A stretch of DNA of 60,028 nucleotides from a gamma proteobacterium HIMB30 (lineage in GTDB: Bacteria; Pseudomonadota; Gammaproteobacteria; Pseudomonadales; Litorivicinaceae): positions 1 through 60,028 of the forward strand of contig AGIG01000016.1 of assembly GCA_000227525.2 (NCBI GenBank). Direction: 5' to 3'. Shown here in pieces: positions 53,294 to 60,028 of this stretch. The first letter of the stretch is position 1. Each line of letters starts with the position of its first letter. The notes below the pieces were generated by a model. The model was not told the origin of the DNA and did no database searches. It saw nothing but the letters and a program-made list of their open reading frames with translations. Position numbers and translations under genes: made by a program.

Positions 53294-53560
53294 ATGAAAC
53301 CATCACAGTTTAAAGCATGGCGAAAATCACTCAAGATGACCCAGAAAGAGGCAGCATCTGCGCTTGGCCTGAAATCACGCATCATTCAGTACTACGAAAA
53401 AGGTGAGCGAAACGGAGAAAAATTCGCCATTCCCAAAGCCATCACCCTTGCTTGCTACGCCCTAACACTGGGGGTCGATTCGTATTCGGGTCCTGAGCCT
53501 GATAAAAAAAAAGATAAGAAACTCCGAGCCCGCAATCGCTCAGCTTCGTTCAGACCGTGA
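53294..53560 (+). CDS. Small XRE-type helix-turn-helix protein
   Basis: An 88-residue DNA-binding protein with one helix-turn-helix at about residues 5-45 (FKAWRKSLKMTQKEAASALG and SRIIQYYEKGER). The C-terminal tail is very basic (KKKDKKLRARNR). The frame extends to 53186, but ATG 53294 has AAGGA 5 bases upstream and lies after the likely promoter. Targets are unknown. It stands alone beside the AT-rich region. Confidence 0.8.
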   Translation: MKPSQFKAWRKSLKMTQKEAASALGLKSRIIQYYEKGERNGEKFAIPKAITLACYALTLGVDSYSGPEPDKKKDKKLRARNRSASFRP

Positions 53561-53614
53561 TCTCATGACTTTGCAGGGAAAGTTCAGCTAAACTTCGCGA
53601 AAAAAGGAATCGTA

Positions 53615-54124
53615 ATGGCGACGTACAGTGCGCGTCTCGCACTTTTGACAGCCTTGATTTGTGTTGGACTACTGGCCGCCGCCTTCTACATGGAGTACGT
53701 CAGTGGACTGGTTCCCTGTGCATTGTGTCTGGCCCAACGCGCTATGTTCGCCTTGATAGGCGTCGCATGCTTTCTTTACATGTTGCCGTTTTACGTATCT
53801 CGACTCATTTTCTCGATTGCTGCCTTTATCAGTTCAAGCCTCGGTATATGGCTCGCCTCCAGACAACTATGGTTACAATCGCTTCCAGAAGACCAAGTGC
53901 CCGCGTGTGGGCCAGATATCTATTTTATGATCGAGCGGTTTCCGATAGCAGAAAGCTTGCAAACTATGCTCATGGGCTCTGGAAGTTGCGCTGAAGTGCA
54001 ATGGACGTTCTTAACACTTTCGATTCCCGGATGGACGTTGCTGTTCTATTTGCTCACCGCATGCATATCAATCGTACTCATGATATTTCGCGGTCCTCGG
54101 CCGTTTAGACTATTTAAACATTGA
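53615..54124 (+). CDS. dsbB: Disulfide bond formation protein DsbB
   Basis: Inner-membrane protein that reoxidises DsbA and passes electrons to quinone. The 169 residues have four membrane helices. The first Cys pair is Cys35-Cys38 in PCALCLAQR, and the second periplasmic pair is Cys98 (VPACGPD) and Cys125 (GSGSCAEVQW). AAAAAGGAATCG precedes the ATG. The cytoplasmic DsbA-like protein at 41054 is not its partner. Confidence 0.94.
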   Translation: MATYSARLALLTALICVGLLAAAFYMEYVSGLVPCALCLAQRAMFALIGVACFLYMLPFYVSRLIFSIAAFISSSLGIWLASRQLWLQSLPEDQVPACGPDIYFMIERFPIAESLQTMLMGSGSCAEVQWTFLTLSIPGWTLLFYLLTACISIVLMIFRGPRPFRLFKH

Positions 54125-54260
54125 GCGCGATCGTCGAAATCATTCAGAGTCACTGCTGTCTATACCCAAGCGACCACAAAGTGCGACCAACAACTGCTAA
54201 TTGCTAAAGCGGGATCTTTTCGCTTCCAACCGTCAACTCCAAATCACCAGTGCCGAAATA
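54125..54260. other. Intergenic region after dsbB
   Basis: No gene is seen. AAGCG (about 54208) and CGCTT (about 54221) could form a weak stem after dsbB but with a long loop and no T run. The composition turns strongly AT-rich from about 54255 toward the promoter region of the next operon. Confidence 0.4.
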
Positions 54261-54279
54261 TAAGAAAAAATTACATTAT
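54261..54279 (+). promoter_or_regulatory. Putative LysR-type operator upstream of the SDH-like operon
   Basis: TAAGAAAAAATTACATTAT is found again, with one mismatch, at 60005-60023 in front of the LysR gene. It contains the T-N11-A pattern of LysR sites (TAA-N7-TTA dyad). It lies 86 bases before the ATG of the first gene. A second dyad, AACGA-TTT-TCGTT, is at 54292-54304. Confidence 0.6.
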
Positions 54280-54305
54280 TTTTAAAAAAATAACGATTTT
54301 CGTTT

Positions 54306-54373
54306 CACTATCATTGGTTATGATTTGAACATGAAAACGCACTATCATTGGTTATGATTTGAACATGAAAACG
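54306..54373 (+). repeat. Tandem duplication of a 34-base unit spanning the start codon
   Basis: Two exact 34-base copies lie head to tail (54306-54339 and 54340-54373). Each holds the dyad ATCAT-TGGTT-ATGAT, a TATGAT -10-like box and an ATG followed by AAAACG. The second copy's ATG (54365) is the operon's first start codon. The first copy's ATG (54331) opens an eight-codon ORF, MKTHYHWL, that stops at 54357. Confidence 0.85.
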
Positions 54374-55105
54374 AAAGATCAAACATTAACGGTGTCCATC
54401 GATCGCTTCGATGGGACATCGCACTATCAGACGACTCACGACGTTCCCACCCGCGATAATCAAACGGTGCTTGACGTTGTGACATGGATTCAACAACACG
54501 ATGATCCGACGCTGTCGTATCGATTCGCGTGTCGAGTGGGTATGTGCGGCTCCTGTGCGATGAATATTAATGGCGAACCCAAGTGGTCATGTCGTACGCA
54601 TGTCAGCAAAGTGGTCGACGCCGGATCGGCTTTACGAATCTCACCACTTCGGAATATGCCGATATTACGAGACCTATCAGTCGATATGACGCCGTTTTTC
54701 GATAAATGGACGCAGGCCGTCGGCTATTTTGTGCCAACACAAACCAAAGATGATCCGTTGCCGGCCATTAAGTCCGACGACCGAGACCGCGCCAAGGCAA
54801 ACCAATCGATCGAATGCATCAACTGCGGAATTTGTTATTCCGCCTGTGATGTGGTCGCAGCAAATGATGCTTATCTGGGTCCTGCTGCCCTGAATCGTGC
54901 CTGGACGTTGGTGAATGACGAACGAGATGGCGGAGCGAAAGAGCGTCTGGAAGCGGTCAGCAGTGATGCAGGGTGTCACAATTGCCACTCTCAACATGGT
55001 TGCTCGACATATTGCCCCAACCTGCTGGCACCCGCGACCTCAATTGCCGGACTGAAGCGGCAGACCTTACTCAACCTGCTACCTTGGGGCTCGCACGATG
55101 ATTGA
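54365..55105 (+). CDS. Succinate dehydrogenase/fumarate reductase-like iron-sulfur subunit
   Basis: Electron-transfer subunit of a complex II-like enzyme. The 246 residues carry a 2Fe-2S ferredoxin domain with Cys56, Cys61, Cys64 and Cys76 (CRVGMCGSC). The C-terminal domain has 151-CINCGICYSAC-161 for the 4Fe-4S cluster and Cys207, Cys213, Cys217 (CHSQHGCSTYCP) for the 3Fe-4S and remaining sites; Cys204 is extra. YLGPAALNRAW is conserved. ATG 54365 is chosen over the TTG at 54359. It overlaps the next gene by 8 bases. The order B-anchor-anchor-A differs from the standard sdhCDAB. Confidence 0.9.
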   Translation: MKTKDQTLTVSIDRFDGTSHYQTTHDVPTRDNQTVLDVVTWIQQHDDPTLSYRFACRVGMCGSCAMNINGEPKWSCRTHVSKVVDAGSALRISPLRNMPILRDLSVDMTPFFDKWTQAVGYFVPTQTKDDPLPAIKSDDRDRAKANQSIECINCGICYSACDVVAANDAYLGPAALNRAWTLVNDERDGGAKERLEAVSSDAGCHNCHSQHGCSTYCPNLLAPATSIAGLKRQTLLNLLPWGSHDD

Positions 55106-55430
55106 CGCGCGACTGTATTTACTCCAAAGGCTGACAGCGATTGCGATGTTGCCACTAATTGCGACACATCTGATTCTGATGATCGTTGCGATTAATGGTG
55201 GTTTGACTGCAGAAGAGATCCTAGGTCGGACCCAAGGGTCGGTTGGTTGGGCGCTGTTTTATGGCTCTTTCGTCATCTTTGCTGCAATTCACGGAGCGAT
55301 TGGATTCCGAACCATTGCCTACGAGTGGTTAATTCCGAATATCCGGATTTGCAGTGTGGCATCATTCGGTCTTTTGATTGTTCTCATTGGTCTTGGTCTC
55401 CGTGCCGTCTATGCGGTGATCGTATTATGA
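55098..55430 (+). CDS. Complex II-like membrane anchor subunit 1
   Basis: A 110-residue protein with three membrane helices (about 12-33, 49-70, 82-105). YLLQRLTAIAMLPLIATHL and GAIHGAIGFRTIAYEW hold His residues in helices 1 and 2 that could bind heme b, and an Arg suited to a quinone site. It resembles the FrdC/SdhD-type anchors of other complexes only in pattern. It overlaps both neighbours (8 and 4 bases). Confidence 0.8.
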   Translation: MIDARLYLLQRLTAIAMLPLIATHLILMIVAINGGLTAEEILGRTQGSVGWALFYGSFVIFAAIHGAIGFRTIAYEWLIPNIRICSVASFGLLIVLIGLGLRAVYAVIVL

Positions 55431-55762
55431 AACATCGATCTCACCCGTTATGGAAAGCATTTGTTGTCCATCGAATTTCAGGACTCGCCTTAGCACTGTT
55501 TCTGCCAGTTCATTTTTTCGTCCTCGGACTTGCGCTTGAGGGTGCTGAGTCGTTGAATGCTGCTCTGAAATTCTCGGAATTACCTTTCGTGAAATCCGCT
55601 GAAGTACTTTTAGTCCTGCTTCTCGCAGTCCATTTGCTCGGTGGTATTCGAATTCTCATCCTCGAACTCACACAGTTGTCCTGGGATCAACGCATACTGA
55701 ATCGGAGTGCGTTTAGCTTGTCCGTTGTTATCGCAGGAATTTTTCTTTGGAGTGCTGTCTGA
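55427..55762 (+). CDS. Complex II-like membrane anchor subunit 2 (SdhC-like)
   Basis: A 111-residue, three-helix protein (about 14-34, 52-75, 88-108). FVVHRISGLALALFLPVHFF holds the HRxSG motif of cytochrome b556 (SdhC), whose Ser and Arg shape the quinone site, and LLAVHLLGGIRILILEL holds the heme-binding His and the HxxGGIR motif. ATG 55427 overlaps the previous stop in ATGA, and the stop overlaps the flavoprotein ATG (TGATG). Confidence 0.83.
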   Translation: MKHRSHPLWKAFVVHRISGLALALFLPVHFFVLGLALEGAESLNAALKFSELPFVKSAEVLLVLLLAVHLLGGIRILILELTQLSWDQRILNRSAFSLSVVIAGIFLWSAV

Positions 55763-57510
55763 TGACATATCAAACTATCACAACTGATATTTTAATCTTG
55801 GGTTCAGGTGGGGCCGGATTATTTGCGGCATTACATGCCAAAAAACAGGACCCAAATCTGTCCGTGACCATCGCTGTCAAAGGATTACTCGGAAAGTGTG
55901 GGTGCACGCGAATGGTGCAGGGCGGATACAACGTCGCACTCGCGCCAGGTGACTCGGTCGAACGACATTTCATGGATACCATCGAGGGAGGCAAATGGCT
56001 CCCACATCAAGAAATGGCATGGACCCTCTGTCAAACTGCTCCCGAGCGAATTCGAGAACTTGAAAACGAACTCGGATGCTTTTTTGATCGGAACCCCGAT
56101 GGATCGATCCATCAAAAAGCCTTTGCGGGCCAGACATTCGATCGCACTGTGCACAAAGGGGACTTGACGGGCATCGAAATCATCGGTCGTCTCATGGAGC
56201 AAGTCCACGCGAGGGGTGTTCGTAAACTCGAGGAGCATCGTGCGATCGAGTTGATTCGTTCCAAATCGGATGGGCGCATCGCTGGTGTTTTGATGATCGA
56301 CATGCGCTCGGGCGATTTCGTCTTCGTCCGTGCAAAGACCGTTCTGATGGCGACAGGTGGAGGGCCGACCATGTATCGCTATCACACCCCGTCCGGCGAC
56401 AAGAGTATGGATGGACTTGCGATGGCCTTACGCGCTGGTATCACATTACGAGATATGGAAATGGTGCAATTCCATCCAACCGGTCTACTGGGAGGTGAAG
56501 GAACCCGGATGACGGGTACTGTCCTCGAGGAGGGTTTACGTGGTGCAGGCGGCCACTTGCTCAACGGACACAAAGAACGGTTCATGTTCAAGTATGACGA
56601 ACGTGGAGAACGCGCCACGCGCGATATTGTTTCGCGCGGAATTTACGAGGAAATGCGGAGTGGCCACACCTCGCCACTTGGTGGCGTGTATATCGCCATG
56701 GGACATTTGGGCGCGGAGAATGTTTCGAAAAAATTCGCCGGAATGGTCAAACGGTGTGCAGACTGCGGATTCGATCTCGCCGGTGGCTTGGTCGAGGTCG
56801 TACCAACAGCACATTATCTGATGGGAGGCGTCATTGTATCGCCAGATACTCGAACAGAGATTCCAGGCTTGTTCGTCGCTGGTGAAGATGCCGGCGGCGC
56901 GCATGGCTCGAATCGCCTCGGTGGCAACGGAGTTGCCAACTCAACGGTCTTTGGCGGGATCGCTGGTGATCAAATGGCACAAGAATCGTCAGGAATTGCC
57001 CACTACGCTGAGCCGGATCATCAAGCAATCGATCAAGCCATCGAAAGGACCTTGTTCCCATTGACGCTCAGTGGCGGATCAATACATGAGATTCGAGAGG
57101 ACCTCCTTCATTCAATGTGGGACCACGTCGGTGTCATGCGGACCGAGGACGCTCTACACCAAGGGCTGACAAAAATTCGGGCGTTACGCACCGAATTACA
57201 ATCAACCGGGGTCGCATTGAAAGCGCGGTCGTTCAATATGGCATGGCATGAGTGGCTTAATCTGGAAAGCTTGATTGAGACCTCTGAAGTGATCTGCCTC
57301 TCGGCTCTCGCAAGAGATAATTCAAGAGGTGCACACTTCCGTGAGGACTATCCCGAGGCAGGAGACTTTGAGTCATCGTTCTTCACTACTGCGAGTCTTT
57401 CAAGCCAGGGATATCAAGTCGATCGGCGTCCGGTTGAGTTTACGCGAGTGAGACCTGGTGAAACGCTACTCGATCGCGAAGAGCTTTTGGCTGACGAGGT
57501 GACTTCATGA
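55762..57510 (+). CDS. Succinate dehydrogenase/fumarate reductase-like flavoprotein subunit, atypical
   Basis: The 582 residues form an SdhA/FrdA-type flavoprotein. FAD motif LILGSGGAGLFAA is at 11-23. The covalent-FAD His of SdhA (in SHTVSAQGG) is replaced by Cys48 in GCTRMVQGG. His238 (QFHPTG), Arg287 (ATRDIVSR), His351 (PTAHYLMGG) and the late NRLGGN Arg are kept. The loop before EGLRGAGG is about six residues longer than in E. coli SdhA, and the substrate-contacting Thr next to Glu appears as Glu256. The Cys suggests non-covalent FAD, as in NadB or fumarate reductase-direction enzymes; the loop suggests another substrate. ATG 55762 overlaps the previous stop. Confidence 0.9.
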   Translation: MTYQTITTDILILGSGGAGLFAALHAKKQDPNLSVTIAVKGLLGKCGCTRMVQGGYNVALAPGDSVERHFMDTIEGGKWLPHQEMAWTLCQTAPERIRELENELGCFFDRNPDGSIHQKAFAGQTFDRTVHKGDLTGIEIIGRLMEQVHARGVRKLEEHRAIELIRSKSDGRIAGVLMIDMRSGDFVFVRAKTVLMATGGGPTMYRYHTPSGDKSMDGLAMALRAGITLRDMEMVQFHPTGLLGGEGTRMTGTVLEEGLRGAGGHLLNGHKERFMFKYDERGERATRDIVSRGIYEEMRSGHTSPLGGVYIAMGHLGAENVSKKFAGMVKRCADCGFDLAGGLVEVVPTAHYLMGGVIVSPDTRTEIPGLFVAGEDAGGAHGSNRLGGNGVANSTVFGGIAGDQMAQESSGIAHYAEPDHQAIDQAIERTLFPLTLSGGSIHEIREDLLHSMWDHVGVMRTEDALHQGLTKIRALRTELQSTGVALKARSFNMAWHEWLNLESLIETSEVICLSALARDNSRGAHFREDYPEAGDFESSFFTTASLSSQGYQVDRRPVEFTRVRPGETLLDREELLADEVTS

Positions 57511-58451
57511 TTTCTCTCGATCTCATCGAATCCACCGCGAACGAATTGATGCGAAAGGCAGCAGTGGAGATCCCTTGCGATTATTTGACAGCGCTTCAAC
57601 AGTTGACCGCTGAGGAAGAGGCGAGCTTGTCGTGTTTTGTTCTGGAGACCATGCTCGAGAATTACGAAGCAGCGGAAACCGATGGACGACCAATGTGTGG
57701 TGATACCGGCTGTCCTCGTTGGTATGTCAAATTTGGCAACGAAAGTCGGGTTGAGGGAGGTGGAGTTGGCCTCGAAGCTGCTCTTAGACGGGCAACAGCG
57801 CAAGCGACCCATGATATTCCGTTGCGTCCCAACCGCGTACACCCGCTATCGCGCGCCGACCATAACAATAACGTCGGGATTGGAGCACCAGAGATTGAGT
57901 ATGGATTCGAACCCGATGGCGAATGGATCGATATCACGACCGTACACAAGGGTGGCCTTTTTGGAACTGACTATCGAATGTTGTTCCCAAGTGATGGTAT
58001 CGCTGGTATTCGACGCTTTTTTCTCGATTCCTTAGCCGCATTTGGGAAGCGCGGGCTTGCGTGCCAACCGGCGATCATAGGCATTGGGCTTGGTGGTTCA
58101 AAAGATGCATGCATGGTGCTTGGCAAACGTGCCGCGTGTCTCCGGACTGTTGGCGATCAAAACCCCGATCCAAAAATTGCAGAACTTGAAGAGGAACTGA
58201 AAGAGTTAGGTAACAGCATTGGCATGGGACCCATGGGTTTTGTCGGTAAATCAATGGTCGTGGACTGTCATATCGAAGTCGGCTACTGCCATACCGGGGG
58301 AATGCAAATGAGCATTCATGCATTTTGCCTGTCATCTCGCCGCGCGACCGCGCGCTTGTATCCAGATGGCCGCACTGAATACCGTACAGACCCACAATGG
58401 TTCACACCATATCAGCGTAGAGAGACAGTGGAATGGCTAAACAGTCCCTAA
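57507..58451 (+). CDS. Class I fumarase-type hydratase, alpha subunit
   Basis: Catalytic half of a two-subunit iron-sulfur hydro-lyase (fumarase, L-tartrate dehydratase or mesaconase type). The 314 residues keep three cluster cysteines: Cys64 in MCGDTGCP, Cys186 in LACQPAIIGIGLGGS and Cys274 in HAFCLSSRRA. The motif GMGPMGFVGKSM is present, but the following VVDCHIEVGYCHTGGMQMSI differs from the usual HPASLPVA stretch, which argues against a plain fumarase. It overlaps the flavoprotein stop by four bases. Confidence 0.87.
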   Translation: MISLDLIESTANELMRKAAVEIPCDYLTALQQLTAEEEASLSCFVLETMLENYEAAETDGRPMCGDTGCPRWYVKFGNESRVEGGGVGLEAALRRATAQATHDIPLRPNRVHPLSRADHNNNVGIGAPEIEYGFEPDGEWIDITTVHKGGLFGTDYRMLFPSDGIAGIRRFFLDSLAAFGKRGLACQPAIIGIGLGGSKDACMVLGKRAACLRTVGDQNPDPKIAELEEELKELGNSIGMGPMGFVGKSMVVDCHIEVGYCHTGGMQMSIHAFCLSSRRATARLYPDGRTEYRTDPQWFTPYQRRETVEWLNSP

Positions 58452-59107
58452 GAAAAATCCGCCTGAGCACAAATCCGACTGAGGACGAGCTACGCGCACT
58501 CAAACTGGGTGACGTTGTGTATTTGCATGGCAGTGTCTACACCGCACGCGAAGGGGTCTACATTCGAGTCGTTGAAGATAAGCATCCATTACCTTTGGAA
58601 CTTCCAAAAGAAAGTGCTGCCAACTTTCACTGCTCCCCTGCCGCCTCGATCAATGATGATGGATCGATCAACATGGGTGCGGTCACTGCAACTGCATCAT
58701 TTCGATTCAGTAAATGGCTGGATGACTGGTTTAAAGTCTCCGGGGCGAAGTTGATTCTCGGCAAAGGGGGAATGACTTCAAACGACTACCGTCGAGACTT
58801 CGTACCAAATGGCGCGATTTATTTGACAACGGTTGGGTATGGAACGGGAGCACTTCTCGGACGCGGCGTACAACGTGTGCGTGATGTCTATTGGTCCGAT
58901 GATCTTGGTCTTGCACAAGCGATTTGGCTGATTGATGTCGAAGAGTTTGGTCCATTTATTGTTGAGAGTGACTTTGAGGGCAATAGTCTTTTCGAACGCG
59001 AAAACGCACGTGTTGCAGAGACGCTGACTCGCGCATATGAAGGGACTCGACCGGCAGTACTCAAACGCTTTGGAGAAACCGACGACCGCACCGATGAGTT
59101 GATTTAA
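58433..59107 (+). CDS. Class I fumarase-type hydratase, beta subunit
   Basis: Partner (swivelling C-terminal domain) of the alpha subunit at 57507. The 224 residues start LRALKLGDVVYLHGSVYTAR, corresponding to the LxaGdxvxlsGxiytaRD of the family, then LGKGGMTSNDYRRDFVPNGA near residue 109. It overlaps alpha by 19 bases, so both are translated together. In a complex with alpha it would hydrate the product of the dehydrogenase encoded upstream. Confidence 0.87.
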   Translation: MAKQSLRKIRLSTNPTEDELRALKLGDVVYLHGSVYTAREGVYIRVVEDKHPLPLELPKESAANFHCSPAASINDDGSINMGAVTATASFRFSKWLDDWFKVSGAKLILGKGGMTSNDYRRDFVPNGAIYLTTVGYGTGALLGRGVQRVRDVYWSDDLGLAQAIWLIDVEEFGPFIVESDFEGNSLFERENARVAETLTRAYEGTRPAVLKRFGETDDRTDELI

Positions 59108-59983
59108 TCAACTTTCGCGGCCGACCGTATCCATCAACGTCGCCGCGAGCAAATCAATCAGCGGAGCCTTGGTGGTATTGCGGCGGTTAATGAGCCCGAT
59201 ATCACGCCCGACTGGACCATTTTCCAGTTTAAAGCGCTTGACTGGACGCAAATCTGGTATCGATACACAACTTCTTGGGACCATGGATACTCCTAAATTG
59301 TGCGACACCATCGTTGCGATGGTATCCAAGCTCTCGAGCTCCATGGTCTCTTGCACTGGAATTTTTTGTTTCTGCAACCACTCGTCGATTGCGCTGCCTA
59401 CCAGCGCACGACGTGAAAATCGAATAAATGGGCGAGTGCGAATAATCTCCAGGGGATCGGCTAAATGCTCTTCAGCAGAGGCAATTAACTCAATCGACTC
59501 AAGGGCGACACTGGTGAATTGAACGTTGTGCGGCAAACGGACCGGCTTGGTGACGATCGCCGCATCCAGCACACCCCGTTCAACTTGTGAAATCAGCTCA
59601 ATCGATAAGCCTGGGTAAACGCGAACATGCAAGCTGTCATGGCGCTTCTGTAATTCTTTCAACGCAATTGGAACCAAGCCACTCAGACTCGTTGGCACCG
59701 CGCCGAATGATAGCTCGCCACGAATCTCGAGATTCATTGAATCAGGAACCATCGCGTCATATCTCTCTACGACATCACGCGCCTTCTGTAAGATCCGTTT
59801 ACCAAGCTCAGTCAACGTGGGTACACGAGTTGATCGATCGAATAGTGAGACTCCGAGCTCATCTTCAAGATGTTTCATCTGCTGGCTAACGGTCGCATGC
59901 GTCACAAAAGCAACATTCGCGGCTGCAGTAAAGCTCCCCTCTTCTGCTACTTTGATAAACGTACGCAAGCGCCGAATCGACAT
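59108..59983 (-). CDS. LysR-type transcriptional regulator
   Basis: The 291 residues have the N-terminal winged helix (MSIRRLRTFIKVAEEGSFTA with ATVSQQMKHLEDELGVSLFD) and a two-lobed effector domain from about residue 90. It faces the end of the hydratase operon (one base after the beta-subunit stop). Its upstream sequence shares a 19-base element with the operon's promoter region, which suggests it controls both. The effector is probably the dicarboxylate used by the pathway. Confidence 0.9.
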   Translation of the reverse strand: MSIRRLRTFIKVAEEGSFTAAANVAFVTHATVSQQMKHLEDELGVSLFDRSTRVPTLTELGKRILQKARDVVERYDAMVPDSMNLEIRGELSFGAVPTSLSGLVPIALKELQKRHDSLHVRVYPGLSIELISQVERGVLDAAIVTKPVRLPHNVQFTSVALESIELIASAEEHLADPLEIIRTRPFIRFSRRALVGSAIDEWLQKQKIPVQETMELESLDTIATMVSHNLGVSMVPRSCVSIPDLRPVKRFKLENGPVGRDIGLINRRNTTKAPLIDLLAATLMDTVGRES

Positions 59984-60004
59984 GCAAAATCCCCATCAAT
60001 TTCG

Positions 60005-60023
60005 TAAGAAAAAATTACACTAT
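60005..60023 (-). promoter_or_regulatory. Putative LysR-type operator in front of the LysR gene
   Basis: TAAGAAAAAATTACACTAT (plus-strand reading), 22-40 bases before the LysR ATG at 59983. It matches 54261-54279 at 18 of 19 positions and has the dyad GTAA-N6-TTAC with the base before it. This is the expected place for autoregulation. Confidence 0.6.
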
Positions 60024-60028
60024 CTGTG

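Noticed and set aside
54205-54226. Possible dsbB terminator
   Set aside because: Only a 5-base stem with a long loop and no T run; too weak to call.
59108-59983. LysR gene as a divergently transcribed neighbour with one shared promoter
   Set aside because: It is convergent with the hydratase genes; control of the operon must act through the distant copy of the 19-base element.
1-60028. CRISPR arrays, tRNA/rRNA genes, insertion sequences, phage or conjugation genes
   Set aside because: Looked for regular short repeats, tRNA-like cloverleaf motifs, transposase or integrase motifs; none found.

Overview
The window is about 60 kb of gene-dense chromosome from a gammaproteobacterium of moderate GC. 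The evidence is the nadB / rpoE-rseA-rseB-rseC-mucD / lepA-lepB-rnc-era-recO-pdxJ-acpS block, which has the order known from Pseudomonas and relatives, with nadB divergent from the sigma-E gene. The TAXI-type TRAP transporter, small genome-style spacing and many solute exporters suit a marine heterotroph of the Oceanospirillales/Pseudomonadales kind, but the genus cannot be fixed from this sequence. I saw no tRNA, rRNA, CRISPR array, prophage or insertion sequence.

Layout. 1-8864: the start of an H-NS-like gene (cut by the window edge), dusA-tal, then mlaA-hrpA on the minus strand, then ppnN and an acyltransferase. 8861-18842: one long minus-strand core run from rpoE (sigma-E) through its anti-sigma genes and mucD into lepA-lepB-rnc-era-recO-pdxJ-acpS, with most genes overlapping by 1-4 bases. 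18911-24276: nadB, a short ygfX-like gene, sdhE, ygfZ, ung, an acyltransferase and a LuxR-type regulator with a degenerate receiver. 24388-29835: a YbaK-like editing-fold protein, a RhtB exporter, a CPXCG protein, a small membrane protein, speD-speE (spermidine synthesis, with a structured leader), a DUF167 gene, panD and a DUF3422 gene.

29847-37668 is a minus-strand accessory operon: LysE/RhtB exporter, EamA transporter, AEC transporter, L-2-hydroxyglutarate oxidase, an atypical SDR, a TAXI binding protein, a fused TRAP permease and a 20-residue lipoprotein-like ORF. 37708-41057 runs mostly on the plus strand: a periplasmic histidine phosphatase, a GMC oxidoreductase and small genes. 41054-44642 is a four-gene catabolic operon (Zn alcohol dehydrogenase, succinate-semialdehyde dehydrogenase type, carboxymuconolactone decarboxylase family, DsbA family). 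44833-53560 holds mixed single genes (exporter, acetyltransferase, hydroxyisobutyrate-dehydrogenase type, ferredoxin reductase, phosphodiesterases, hydrolases) and a 560-base AT-rich gap with a perfect DnaA box.

The most interesting part is 54125-60028. It holds an operon for a four-subunit succinate dehydrogenase/fumarate reductase-like complex (order B, two anchors, A) followed by the two halves of a class I (iron-sulfur) fumarase-type hydratase, with a LysR regulator facing it. The flavoprotein has Cys in place of the His that normally carries covalent FAD, and an altered substrate loop. A 19-base sequence is shared, with one mismatch, by the promoter regions of the operon and of the LysR gene. 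I infer a dedicated dehydrogenase-hydratase pathway for a dicarboxylate other than plain succinate/fumarate, under LysR control. The 2-hydroxyglutarate, succinate-semialdehyde and TRAP genes upstream suggest that this whole half of the window deals with C4-C5 acids.
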